A DNA stretch of 64,000 nucleotides, from assembly GCA_964019695.1 (NCBI GenBank), contig OZ026514.1, forward strand, positions 8,990,751 through 9,054,750, in the 5' to 3' direction. Shown in pieces: positions 1 to 11,626 of the stretch. The position numbers were made by a program, and so were the translations under genes. Position 1 is the first letter of the stretch. Every line of letters starts with the position of its first letter. This DNA is from Loripinus fragilis (taxonomy: Eukaryota > Mollusca > Bivalvia > Lucinida > Lucinidae). The notes below the pieces were generated by a model. That model saw only the letters and a program-made list of their open reading frames with translations, was not told where the DNA came from and ran no database searches.

Positions 1-607
1 TGTATCCTCAGGCCTGCTGCAAATTGCAATCTCACACGTGAGAACAAATACGTTACGCACAGATTGCATCGTTTAAATAAGACGTACTCCACAGCAGCTG
101 AAAACCACACAGCAATCAGACAACCTCTTTCTTTGCTGTGTATATATGCATGACTTTTCGCGTCTGCAGATTATTTTTAAAATTCTCTTCTCGAAATGAA
201 AAAAAAAATTAAGAGTACTATCAGAGTGAAAAAAAGAGATTTGCCTGGTTTGATCTTAACTAAAACCAGTCTCAAACGTTATGAGCCGTCGATAAAAGTC
301 GCCTATAGCGACAAAAGATTTAAGCATACAAGTTACGTCATACTTAAAAAGCATAGAGGATCTTTCGCGTGGTGCTCGTTACATTTTAAATGACGTGTAA
401 GATTATGCTTAAATTTTGAATTTTAGAATTGGATTTTAGAGCTTTTAAAGAAAACAGCATATAAATAGTAAGCGTTACGTTGTTCTTATGTCGCTATGCC
501 GTTACGCTTACACAGAAACGTTCTGCTAAGTAAGGTCATATCCAATCAGTGAAACACAACCATGTTATATACACATTGTTATAATAGTTACTTGATTTGG
601 CGAACTG
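1..607. other. no gene recognised
   Basis: This is AT-rich sequence with one short open frame on the plus strand at 196-393 (65 codons, Lys-rich). It has no recognisable domain and no convincing splice sites. I see no repeat shared with the rest of the window. Confidence 0.5.
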
Positions 608-704
608 TATCACGTCGAGTGGATAAGGTTATACCATCGGATCAATCGAGACGCGAAGCATTTAGAGTGATCCATTGGTATAACCTCATCCACGAGACGT
701 GATA
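608..704. repeat. hairpin with 37-bp inverted arms
   Basis: The arms at 608-644 and 668-704 are reverse complements with about four mismatches, around a 23-base loop. The arm begins TATCACGTC and ends GGATCA. No target duplication is obvious at the edges, so it may be the core of a decayed MITE. Confidence 0.8.
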
Positions 705-869
705 GTGTACGACAGATCAGCTTACTATTAAAATTATTTGTTTATTAAACATTATTCTGATTTGTCTTTAATCCAGAAAATTCGGGAACGTATGCCTTTA
801 CGTTTAATCCAGAAAAAAAAACTGCGGGAAGGTTTGCCTTAACGTTTCGTTTCTTGACGTTACGCCATC

Positions 870-956
870 ATTTTTCCACATAGTGATTTATCGATTCTTA
901 TAACTTTGTAAACAAAACATGACGCCACTGTCACTCCTGGCTGGCAGGACAGTAGG
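870..956. repeat. half copy of a palindromic MITE (TGTCACTC family)
   Basis: The segment ending ACTGTCACTCCTGGCTGGCA matches the right half of the complete copies at 20375-20600 and 22956-23188, including the preceding 'ACAAAACATGACG' stretch. The left half is missing. It abuts the outer end of the left arm of the large inverted repeat. Confidence 0.6.
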
Positions 957-959
957 TGC

Positions 960-3900
960 ATTTAAATCTATTGAACGTGGTAATGTACTTATCGCATATT
1001 CTTGAAGTCATAGTTTTAAACTTACATGCGCAGCTACTTAGTGGTGCTAGAGGCCAGAATGTTAGCTTGATCATTCATCTACGCCCCTCTTCTGGTGAGT
1101 GTTCAGCAAAGACTCTGGCTAGACTTACGAGACTTCGCTGATCACTTTTGCCATAAGCACCCAATTCGCATGTGCTGGTTTGTTTTGTCTTTGAACAGCA
1201 TGGTCTAAATATCAGGAGTAAAAACGACAGGTACGATAATGGGTTTGTCGCATATGCGTTATCATTGTTTAACCAAGCATGTATAATATCTAATGGGGCT
1301 TGAGGCCTAGTATTGAATCTTAACCCATTGAGTTCTGCGAGTTCATGCCATAGCGTTCATGCCATAGCGAAACTGTGAAACTGTCTGGATGCGCAGACTT
1401 GCCTGATTTCTGTCTACTGGCCGAGACTAACTACCAATATAATTACCAATATCTCATGTGCTGTCTCAAATGGTGTGGGCATCATGGCAGACGCTTCAGT
1501 GGTAATTAAACCAATTAGCGTATTTATTGTGTTAAGTGCCTTTGGGTGCTGCAAGTTTGTGGCCATAATAAGTGTATTTTTTTCTAGAATCGGACGAAAA
1601 CGTGATACAAGGAACATGATCATTTGGCGTATTTTGCATCTGGGTCAACACCTTTGAAAGACAATGGCGCTTAGAAAAGGTGTTCTTTACTTCTACTAAA
1701 GGATAACGCTATCCAGAAGAAACAATATTAATCAATGTCAACAATGTTTTCTATGATAAAATGTGACATTTTCGCCAGCTGCGACATAAGTCAGTCGGAA
1801 CTATTTGTACTACCATTCCAGTGAAGCCAACGAGTACAAAACATGAAGCGTGTGGTATTCAATTGGAATAAGCTTTCATTCGGGCTTCTACATGTAGATA
1901 GGAGTGCGTAAATAAAAATCACATTTCTAATTCAAACGAATGTTGTAGGTTACTCAAACGGACGGCAGTTTTGTTCATGCAAAACACTCATCACAGTTTC
2001 AGGCTCACAACTTGTTATCTGAACACTTTGGAAATTCTTGGCCTCAACTAGAAACGATTTTGCTGATAGGTTTATTTTACCTTTTACATACTGCTACATG
2101 TACAATGCAAGGTCTTATGATTTTATCCACCAAGTTAGATCTATTTGCTTGGCGTGGGGCAGGTGATCCAAACTTTGATAGTACAGGGAAGCAATAATCT
2201 GTACAATGGACGAACATGAAATTAGAGCTGTTATCAAATAAAATTTTTAACACATATAAGCCTAGTGTACTTCTTATGGGAAGTGCAGTCCCAGATCGGA
2301 GACCACAGCAACTGTTTGCTTACAGAAATTTCTATTTGAAGTTGTATAGAAATGAAAAATACCACACAACGCACCATAAAACGGAAACTGGCTGCTCCGT
2401 TTGATAAGAGTAAGTAATTTCATCCAGCTTAAATATATCCATGTAAATATGGTGAAACCCTTACATATTCCACAATAAAAATATAATTTGGTAGCTATTT
2501 CAATTCAGACAGGAAAAGCATTAATGAAGATCCACTGTTGAGTCGACTAAAATCTGTTACCATGACTATCAGACTGTGTCATTAGATAAGAGTATGTATT
2601 TGTGTTTTATTCTTAGTCAAACATATGCTGTGGGTAATTACAATTTGACGCCCAAAATTATTTTTAACTGGACCTCGTTAAACATTTTACCATGACACTA
2701 TTGATATGCTACGTGCTCATCTCTTCCACGCGTACATATTAACATTTGTTTTTTCTTATTATTAGTTCTGATGTCTTTTTGTACGTTTTACATATTACCG
2801 CTACCCCATACTACTGTTGATGTTAACAAAGCAAATTTATACCAAAGGTTGTGAATAAACGTAATTAAAACTTGTAATAAAGGTATAGACCCGCATGAAA
2901 GGTAAAAGCATACAACCTGTACAGTTTAGCATAGTTTTAATAGTGTGCACATTTCCCATGTGTGAAACAGCATACAAAACTAGTGTTTACATCTTACGAA
3001 GTTTATCTTTTTAAATTTATGCTGCAACATCAGTAGCGTGCCATGGATAGATCCGTGATTGAAGCATATCCTAGTCATACACACAGTTTGCGTAGTTTGT
3101 TTTGTTTAAACATACTTTATTGCCAAATTTGATATATCAATCAGGTTGGGTCACAAATTCTCACAACCTTAGTAACGACTTTTTTCCCTACAGTTTAAAC
3201 ATACATAAAAGCTAAATAAACATGGTTAAACACGTACAAAAATATGAATAAACAACATCATAAGTGAAGCAACATAAATTAGAAAAATACATGGAAAATA
3301 AATAAAAAGATAGATAGAATAGAAAAATAACAGATGAATAGATAAAAGATAAATAAATAAATTGAAAACAAATAACAGTTCTTTGGTAGGTAAGTAAGTA
3401 TAGAAGTGAAAGAAATATACATGGATGAATAGAAAAACAAAATTTAAAACAGTTAATATGAACCCCTTGAACTTTAAAAAAGAAGTAAAGTCAGGTCATC
3501 TAGTACGTTTTACAACATAGTCATAGAAGGTTACTAAAAGCGTTTTGAGGCATACTTAGCCTTGAAAAAGACCATATTTCACTACTCCAAATTGTATTGT
3601 CATACAGAATCATTAATGTTTAGAGGTTTCAAACATCCACCTGTATCATTTAAATCCTGTCTTTCAACAGAAAAGTTTCTGCATTGAAAGAGGTAGTGGG
3701 AGGCACCCTCTGCAACATCACACAAATCATATAAAGGATTACTATGAATATGACTTCTACATTTATTTCTTAGTCGTGCATGTAGGACAGACATACATCT
3801 ATTTCCAATAGTAAAGTAGGGAGGAACATATGCTATTTTTTAACTTTGAGATAATATGTTTTAAAGGTGAATAATATTGATACATTTTTAAAGCTATCTT

Positions 3901-3990
3901 CAAGAGAATTTTATAGCCTAATGGATGATGATCAACATCACAAAAGAAGTTCAGAGGTAAATGGCTCCGCCCCCCATGATTACGAACTGG
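960..3990. repeat. left arm of an ~11.7 kb inverted repeat
   Basis: The sequence here reappears in reverse complement in the right arm. 960-1985 pairs with about 11690-12640, 2010-2600 pairs with about 6930-7548, and 2600-3965 pairs with about 5475-6930. By eye the arms agree at roughly 85-90% with small indels. No open frame crosses the outer part. The inner end holds the 3' end of a CR1/Jockey-like retrotransposon. Pairing with the right arm requires skipping a nested transposon block of about 4.1 kb at 7556-11690, present only on the right. Confidence 0.85.
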
Positions 3991-3996
3991 GTTCAT
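3600..3996 (-). pseudogene. decayed C-terminal end of a CR1/Jockey-like reverse transcriptase ORF
   Basis: Two minus-strand frames (3996-3799, then 3794-3600) encode the end of a non-LTR retrotransposon ORF2. The second contains 'DLCDVAEGASHYLFQCRNF', the Cys/His-rich tail typical of these proteins, followed by 'KPLNIND'. The frames are broken, so it is not functional. The inverted partner is at 5150-5985 on the plus strand. The family call rests on recognition of this tail; the exact clade (CR1, Jockey or a relative) is not settled. Confidence 0.65.
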
Positions 3997-4509
3997 TGAA
4001 AAATGAAATACAGGTCAATGCAATCAGATGACCATTCTTGACCAATCAGATTAATACATCTCAATTAATGTTTTGACAGTTGTAATTATTTAGATTGTAA
4101 GCAACAATGGTACCAAATTTTTGTTTTGGCTGCATTTTTTTTCACGGTACATTGAGCTCCTCGGAAAAAAAATGCTACGCCATCTGATATATGTTGTCAT
4201 TTGTGACATATTTAAAAGATACAGACAACCATTATTTTATTAAATTGCATTTAATAAAAGGAAATTTCATTTGTGCCTTGAATATGAGTCACAGCATTTC
4301 ATCTCAATAAAACTAACGGTCACTTGTGTTCAGGAAAAAGAGTTCCGGTTAAAGAGATTTAAATCTATCTCTCTAGAAGAGATAAATCTTTCTAGACCCC
4401 CCCACCCCCCAAAAGAAGAAGAGTTTATTTGTTTGATAAATCATGTCATCTTCTGTCAAGCATGTTTTATGCCACAGTCTAGTTAATGACCACTGAGATG
4501 TTAAATTAA

Positions 4510-4685
4510 CCCATATACGCATAGCGTCCTTTTTGTAGAACGTAGGCAAACAGTGCAGACCCAGATCCGACGCCACAGTATATCAAAATTTTAATAAAAA
4601 TGAAAAATACCACCCAACATCCATCAAAACGGAAATGGACTGTTCCAATTGATAAAAAAGGGAAATTCCATTGGGCATAAATGGG
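4510..4685. mobile_element. piggyBac-like MITE (TTAA family)
   Basis: The element begins CCCATATACGC after TTAA (4506-4509) and ends GCATAAATGGG before TTTA (4686-4689), so the second target copy has one change. TTAA targets with CCC...GGG ends are the hallmark of piggyBac-type elements. There is no coding capacity. It carries the 'GCAGACCCAGATCCGACGCC' motif that recurs in related copies at about 2283-2310 and 23940-23990. Confidence 0.55.
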
Positions 4686-4737
4686 TTTATGTTTTTCAGT
4701 GCATACTGCGATCAGTTTAATGATTAACCCTTTTTAG

Positions 4738-4943
4738 TCAAGAGTACTTTTTGTTGGACAAAGGCAAACATAACATACCCAGATCAGACGCCACAGAATG
4801 CGACGTGTAATTGGGGTCTACACAGTTCGCTAATAGAATATTCTATTAGAATTTGAATTAAAAAGACAACACCCAACGCCCCTAAAATGTGTAATAGACT
4901 CGTCCTACCGATAGAGATAGGAAGGTTATTCGGCTTAAATGGG
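4738..4943. mobile_element. piggyBac-like MITE (TTAA family)
   Basis: It is flanked by perfect TTAA on both sides (4734-4737 and 4944-4947). The ends are CCCTTTTTAGTC and GGCTTAAATGGG. Its interior again holds a 'CCCAGATCAGACGCCACAG' motif like that of its neighbour at 4510. It is non-coding. Confidence 0.6.
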
Positions 4944-5149
4944 TTAATTCAGGGGCAATCAGTTTAATGCCAGGATAGAAACAAAGTATAGGATACTCCC
5001 AAAGGTAAATGAATATATCTGTCATCATTCATAACATATGTTTGGCATGTTGAAATATTTGCCAAATTGTGAGGTAAATGTTAAAGAGAACTATTATTAT
5101 TTGTGTACTTTGTAGGCATTTTGCGTCGATTTGATAATCTGTCAATGCC

Positions 5150-5985
5150 AACTACCAAATATGTATGTGTCTTATCTGTTACCAGTTGTAGAATATGCGT
5201 CAGTTGTATGAAATGGGTGCTCCGAGATTCAGTCACAAACATATCAAAAGAGCCCGACTTGTTACTGGATTAATAAGATCTGTATCATTGGGAAACATGT
5301 GCAAAGAATGTAAATGGGCAACTCTGTCACAAAGAAGCTAGCAACATAAACGTTCATTAATGTACACCGTTAATAATGGCATGGTGCCTTCTTACATACA
5401 AGATATAATGCCTCCTTTAGTTAATGAAATTTCAAATTTACCCTTAAGAAATAATAGAAATATATCTGTACCTCTTAATAGAACTAGTATCTCACATACA
5501 TTTTGTATTCCAACATCCATTAGGCTATGAAATTATCTTGAAGATAACTTTAAAAATGTATCAACATTACCCACCTTTAAAAAGCATATAATCTCAAAGT
5601 TTAAAAAATAGCACATATTCATTCCTACTTTATTATTGGAAATAGATATATGTGTGTCCTGCATGTCATACATTAAGAAATAAATTTAGCGGTCTTAATA
5701 GTGATATTTGCAGAAATAATATTGGTAATACTTCTTTTTGATTTGAATGATGTTGCAGAGGATGCCTCCCACTACCTCTTTCAATGCAGAAAAGTTTCTG
5801 TTGAAAGACAGGATTTCAATGATAAAGTTAGAGGCTTTCAACCTCTAAACATTAATGTGATTCTTTATGGCAATACAATTTCGAATAGTAAAATATGGCC
5901 TATTTCAAGGCTACGTATGCCTCAAAACGCCAAAACGCTTTTATTTACCCTCTATGACTCTGTTTTAAAACGTACAAGATGAGCT
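5150..5985 (+). pseudogene. decayed C-terminal region of a CR1/Jockey-like reverse transcriptase ORF
   Basis: Conceptual translation across frames gives the end of a non-LTR retrotransposon polyprotein. 'LLPVVEYASVV' follows the catalytic region, then 'TGLIRSVSLGN' and 'NGMVPSYIQDI', and finally at 5701-5982 'LNDVAEDASHYLFQC' with 'PLNINVILYGN'. Several stop codons and frameshifts interrupt it, for example the TGA within 'ASVV-NGCSE', so it is dead. The 3' part is the inverted partner of 3600-3996. The 5' part (5150-5470) has no partner in the left arm, so the right copy is longer. The 3' untranslated region continues to about 6300. Confidence 0.7.
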
Positions 5986-8377
5986 GACTTTACTTCTCTT
6001 TTCAAGTTCAAGGGGTTCATATTAACAGTTTTGCATTTTGTTTTTCTATTCATCCATGTATATTTTTTCATCTCTATACTCACATACCTACAAAGAACTG
6101 TTATTTATTAATCAATTTATATATTTATCTTTTATCTATTTATTTTTTTATTTCGCGTTATATTTATTTATCTTTTTGCTTATCTAATCTATCTATGTAT
6201 TTATTTTTCCATGTATTTTTCTAGTTTTTGTTACTTCACTTATGATTTTGCTTACAACTTGTTTAGTATTCATACGTTTTTGCACATGTTTAGCCATGTT
6301 GATATAGCTTTTATGTATGTTTAAACTGTAGGGGAAAGGTCGTTACTAAGGTTGTGAGCATTTGTGATCCAACCAGATTGATGTATCAAATTTGGCAATA
6401 GATTATGTTTAAACTAAACTAATTACCAAAATACGTGTGTATGACCAGAATGTGTTTCAATCACGGATCTATCCATGGCACGCTACACATATTGCAGCTT
6501 ATATTAAAAAAGATAAACTTCGTCACATGTAAACACTAGGTTTTATTAGCTGTTTCACACGTGGGAACTGAGCACACTATGAAACCATGCAAATATGTAC
6601 AGGTTTCACGATTTTACCTTTCATGCGGGTCTATACCTTCATTACAAGTTTTAATTACATTTATTCACAACCGATGGTATATATTTGCTTTGTTAACATC
6701 AACAGTAGTATGGGGTAGCGATAATATGTAAAACGAACAAAGGGAAACCAGAACTAATAATAAGAAGAAAAACAAATGTTAATATTTACGCGTGGAAGAG
6801 GTGAACACGTAGCATATCAATGGTGTCATTGTGAAACGTTTAACGAGATCCAATTAAAAATAATTTTGGGTGTCAAATTGTAATTTCCCACAACATATGT
6901 TTTGGCTAAGAATAAGAAAAAAACACACTCTTATCTAATGACTGGATGATTCAGTCTGACAGTCGTGGGTACAGATTTTAGTCGACTCAACTGTGGATCT
7001 CAATTAGTGTTTTTCCTATTTGAATAGAAATAGCTACCAAAATATATTTTATTGTATTGTGGAATAAGTAAGGGTTTTCACCATATTTTCATGGATATAT
7101 TTAAGCTGGATGGAATTTCCTACTTTTATCAAATGAACCAGTCAGTTTCCATTTTATGGGTTGTTGGGTGGTATTTTTCTTTTCTATACAACTTTTGATA
7201 GAATTTTCTGTAAGCAAACAGTTGCTGTGGTGTCAGATCTGGGACTGTACTTCCCACAAGAAGTCGCTTGTATGCGTTAAAGGTTATATTTGATAACAGC
7301 TCTAATTTCATGTTCGTCCATTGTACAGATAATCGCTTCCCTGTACTATCAAAGTTTGTATCACCTGCCTCATGCCAAGCTTGATCTAACTTGACGGATA
7401 AAATTATTAGACCTTGCATTATACATGTAGCAGTATGTAAAAAGTGAAATAAACCAATCTGCAAAATCGTTTCTAGGTGAGGCCAAGAATTTCCGAACTG
7501 TTCATATAACATGTTGTTAGTGTAAATCTGTGATAATTTTCGTATCAATTAAATGTTGGATTTCTTTTTCTCCAGTATTCAGTTTTATGCACTGTTGACT
7601 CCTTATCTCCTTTTATATCTTGATTTATATGTTCTAGGAGATGATGCATGGATAAATTAGGGGTCTTTCATGCAAACCAAACATCAATGTGTCTTGATCC
7701 ACATTTGAACTAAGTGTGAGGTTCGCACGCCGTGAAACCGGTTTAAGCTCTCAAGTAAAAAATTTTTTACTGACCGTTCCAAGGAGGTACTTCTTTTGTG
7801 GATCATTGTGTTATTTATGTCTGGTGTTGTCATGCTTTTGCGTCTGTTCATTGCTGCCTTGTTGTCACCTGAAGGGAAAGGGCTGACCTCTTGGCTCTTG
7901 TTTGTGATGTTTATTGTGATTTTGTTACTTTCTCATTTGGTGTTCTGGGACAGGTGTGGTACTCTTTTTGTAATTAATTGTTTAATTTCAGAAACAACAT
8001 CATACAACATACACAACATATATAAGCACAATACATTTTACAATACACATGTACATGTATGAGTTAGTCATACTAAAGAATATGAATCATTAGGTGTCAC
8101 ATTATGAATAAAACCATGGCAAGATGTATTCTCAATTCGTACGTTTCCTCTTCCAAATGCATGCACTGATAGATAAGCTACTTCAGTACGCATTGTATCA
8201 GCAAGAAAAGGAGGTCTTGAACTATTCTGAGACAGATTTTATACATGCCTTATTTTCCATTGCAAAGTTATACATTTTGTCTCGTTTTAGTAAAAACAAA
8301 GTATGACTAGTTGATATTCGCTTATCAAAGCTCTATATGCTTTACAAGGTGGCTTCAGAAACAACTTATGAGAAAAT

Positions 8378-8452
8378 GGGGGGGGGGGGGAGAAAAGGAA
8401 AGAGGGGGAAGGAGTTGAGAGAGAGAGAGAGGGAGAGGGAGAGAGAGAGAGT
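8378..8452. repeat. G-tract and (GA)n low-complexity tract
   Basis: A run of Gs followed by purine-only AG/GGA repeats lies in the L1 3' untranslated region, on the opposite strand to the L1 coding sequence. Open frames over it on both strands are composition artefacts. Confidence 0.85.
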
Positions 8453-8496
8453 CGTCTTTCTTGTTTATGCATTGTCCTCTAATAATGGTTTAAGAT

Positions 8497-11400
8497 TCAC
8501 CCATTTGTGTCAAATTGGGCAAGTCTATTTTTTATAAAATAGATATGCTTTTCAACATTTATTCTTTGACTAAGGTACACTTTAAAATGTGATATAGTTG
8601 GTTGAGTTTTAAGGCATTTGTTTTTAAATATAAAATATTTTCCGAGCAATATAATGAAATTTTTGACCGGGGTTTTTATACAATGTGCTCTTTCCGTGAT
8701 ACCAAAAGTAACATACTTTAAGCTAAAATGCATTGTTATGTTATATCTCAGCAAAAACGTAGCCAGGTTTGCCCAAAAATGTTGTACATAGTTACATTTC
8801 CAAAAAAGATGATTTATACTTTCTATTTCCATTGTACAGAATTCGCATAAAGCTGTCTCTCCAATTTTACCTTTTAAAAGATATTTGTTGGTAGGAATAA
8901 TTCGCATTCAGCATTTATATTGAAAATTCTGAAGTCGGATGTCTTTAGTTGCCTGTAAGCGATTGGTATATATTTTGTTCCAGTTTAGACCTGCATCATT
9001 GAATTGTTCTATCCATTTTTGTTCAGATTTTATTTCTGGTGTTAATTTCTTTTTCATAAGTAGTTTATAAGTGTACTTGTTTGTTTGTTTCGATTTAGTT
9101 ATTTGTGGCTTTTTTGGTATATTAACGTTTTCAGTTTTAATATTAGTTTTCCATGAATTGAGTATACTATTAATGAGGGTTAAATATTTCAAAAAATCAC
9201 CTTCTGGGATTGCGTATTTTTCTCTTAGCCTTCTAAATGTGTAAAGCGATTTTGCTGCATTGTCATATGCGTCTTCAAAATATTTTATACCACTGCTATA
9301 CCATTGTGAATACATTATTGTGTTACCTTCTACCTTTATATTGCTATTATTCCATAAAATCTCGTGTCTGTAGCTACTGATGGCTGTATGTTTGATACAA
9401 TGCAGACATGGGGCGAATTACTTTGGAAAGTAATGCATTGAATTAGCATTACTTGCCAAAAATGCGCATTGAATTAGCATTAACATTACTTGATTTTGAA
9501 AAAGTAATGCATTGAATTAGCATTATCTTAGAAAGTAATGCATTGAATTAAGCATTACTTTTATTCACATGAAACAGAATCCTAAAATACTGTTAATTGA
9601 ACAAAATGTGTGCATACTATAAACATGTGAATTTCACATATAGATATTTTATATATGTAAATATTTCAAATGAGCCACATGTTACAATATATACACTTTT
9701 TGTAGTGAATTTTGTATTCTTGTCAATAACATTTGTTGGAATTTAATAATTTTTGAAAATTGGATGAAATACACTCGGATGTAGAAACCCCAGATCTTTT
9801 TTCAAGTGATCATACTTCATTGTATGTTATTATGATACAACTAGGAAGCTTTCCAAAGTCGTTTCTTATTTGGAAGCATATTTTATGGGAGGAAAATTAT
9901 ATACATTTTGAGTCTCTTGACTGGCAAAGCACAGGCTGTATCTTAATCTCTAATCTCTTATATATTTATCCTGTAGCTAAACTGACCACAGAGACACACT
10001 GTTAGTGTCAGTGGCCAAGTGTCAAAATGTAAGAACACAGAACAATCAAGTGATGATTAACCTCATTGTGATCAAAACATTTGTTTGTTTGAAATTGATA
10101 TTGGATTGTAACCAAATTCACACCATTTTTAAGTTCATTTAATTAGCTTTAAAATGATTTATTATAGGTAAAAAAAACACATTTGACTTAAATAAGGTGG
10201 AATAAAATACCTTACATTTCAACACTTCCCAGCTACATTTTCACTATTCAAGGCTCATCTGGGATTCCCAGTGACTGTAAGCTGTTTCACTTTATTGATA
10301 TAAAATCAAAGCCTTTACTTGCAAGTTTCTCAGTTCATTTTTTGCATGTTCCTTAGTCAAATAACAGTCTTTACAAGCAAGTTGAGCAAAAGAAAACTGT
10401 GAATGCAAATAACTTATGGAAACACACCCTTTTGATGTGTATCTCATTTCTCTATTGTGCAGTCTGTATACTAATGATGGCAACATTTCTGATAGACAGT
10501 AATTCAAAGTAATGCAAGTTATGCAATGCATTTTGACAAAAGTAATGCATTGAATTAACATTAAAGTAATTTAAAAACTGGTGAATTAATCATTACCTTG
10601 AATTACTTGAAAAAAGTAATGCATTAATAATGCATTAGCATTAACGATTAATTCGCCCCATGTCTGATACAATGACACCACGCTGCTAAGATATCTTTTA
10701 AAAAAACGTTTTGTGTAAATATATCTATTTCATTTTCAGAATAGTTACTTTCAAATAATAACTTTCCTCCAAATTGATTAAGTTTGTTTAAGTATAGGTT
10801 GTTTAATAATCCATCATCTTCAGATTCAATCATTCCCTTAATCCAGCATATTTTTTAAAAATTTCATAAATATTCCTAGATCTATTATTTTTAACCCCCC
10901 TTTTTCATAATCCATGGTAAATACATCTCGTTTTATCTTAGCAGGCTTTGAATCCCATATAAAGTCGTACATTATCGTTTCGTTTTGTTTAATAGTAGTT
11001 TTAGTCAGATCAGGTAAAGAGGAAAGAACATATACAAGTTTTGGGAGGGCATAATTTTTTATTACGGTGATTTTACCCATTAATGTCATTTTTCTGTGTT
11101 GCCACTGCTTTAAACATTTTTCAAAGAGCTTAATTTTAGGTTCTAGATTTGCTCGGAATATATTATCCTTGTTAGTGCAAAAGGTCATAGCAAGTGAACT
11201 CGCTTCTGTCGAACTCCATTGGAATTTTCTGCCTTTTAAGTATACGACGTCACTTTTACTCATGCTGCCTATTCGCAGGACTTGACATATTTTAGCGTTA
11301 AGTTTCAATCCAGAAATGTAACTAAAGTTGTCTAAGATTTCAATTAGTGTTTGAAATGATTTAAATGAACCATCAAGTATAAATGAGGCGTCATCAGCGA

Positions 11401-11626
11401 ATAGAGATTTTTTTAAATTCTTGTTTTGTGTAAATAATACCTTTTATATCTTCTGTTGTTGAAATTTTGTATGAAAGTAGTTCAATACACATAATAAATA
11501 AATAGGTAGAAAGTGGACATCCCTGTCTAACACCTCGCAATATGGGGAAGAAATTCGACAAGTTACCATTATTTGAGGCACAGCTTTTGGCGTCATGATA
11601 AAAAAGTTTTACCCAGCTTATAAAAT
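8497..11626 (-). pseudogene. L1-type ORF2 fragment: RT motifs through the zinc-binding C-terminus, interrupted
   Basis: The minus-strand translation runs from the middle of the reverse transcriptase to the natural stop at 8497. Visible landmarks in order are 'ILRGVRQGCPLS' (near 11530), the catalytic 'FADDASFILDG' (near 11400), the thumb region at 11308-10838, and a terminal CX2CX8HX4C zinc-binding module (about 8870-8810) of the kind found at the end of such RTs. A 1-nt frameshift lies just upstream of FADD and another near 10835. A hAT element (9403-10666) splits the frame. Removing it with one 8-bp target copy rejoins the frame exactly. The endonuclease and ORF1 are absent through 5' truncation. 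Confidence 0.85.
9403..10666. mobile_element. non-autonomous hAT element inside the L1
   Basis: It has perfect 18-bp terminal inverted repeats (CAGACATGGGGCGAATTA at 9403-9420, complement at 10649-10666) and a perfect 8-bp target duplication ATACAATG (9395-9402 and 10667-10674). An 8-bp duplication and a CAG start fit the hAT superfamily. Both ends carry several copies of an 'AAAGTAATGCATTGAATTA' subterminal repeat, which is probably where transposase binds. No transposase frame is present; the open frames at 9760-10005 and 10292-10561 have no recognisable domain. Confidence 0.88.

Larger units (their letters stand above)
4000..5145. other. spacer between the arms of the inverted repeat
   Basis: This stretch separates the two arms and is not itself palindromic overall. 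It holds two short TTAA-flanked elements (4510-4685 and 4738-4943). The rest is AT-rich with no gene that I recognise. Confidence 0.5.
7964..11626 (-). mobile_element. 5'-truncated L1-like non-LTR retrotransposon
   Basis: The element is flanked by a perfect 13-bp target-site duplication, CAGGTGTGGTACT, at 7951-7963 and 11627-11639. Its right edge cuts straight into the reverse transcriptase domain (minus-strand peptide 'DFISWVKLFYHDAKSC'), as expected for 5' truncation during target-primed reverse transcription. 7964-8496 is its 3' untranslated region. It ends CAAAAAG on the minus strand without a long poly-A. The body is interrupted by a hAT element at 9403-10666. Confidence 0.85.

Noticed and set aside
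8287..8537. Open frames over the GA tract
   Set aside because: Arg/Glu- or Ser/Pro/Leu-rich translations of a purine repeat inside an L1 3' untranslated region.
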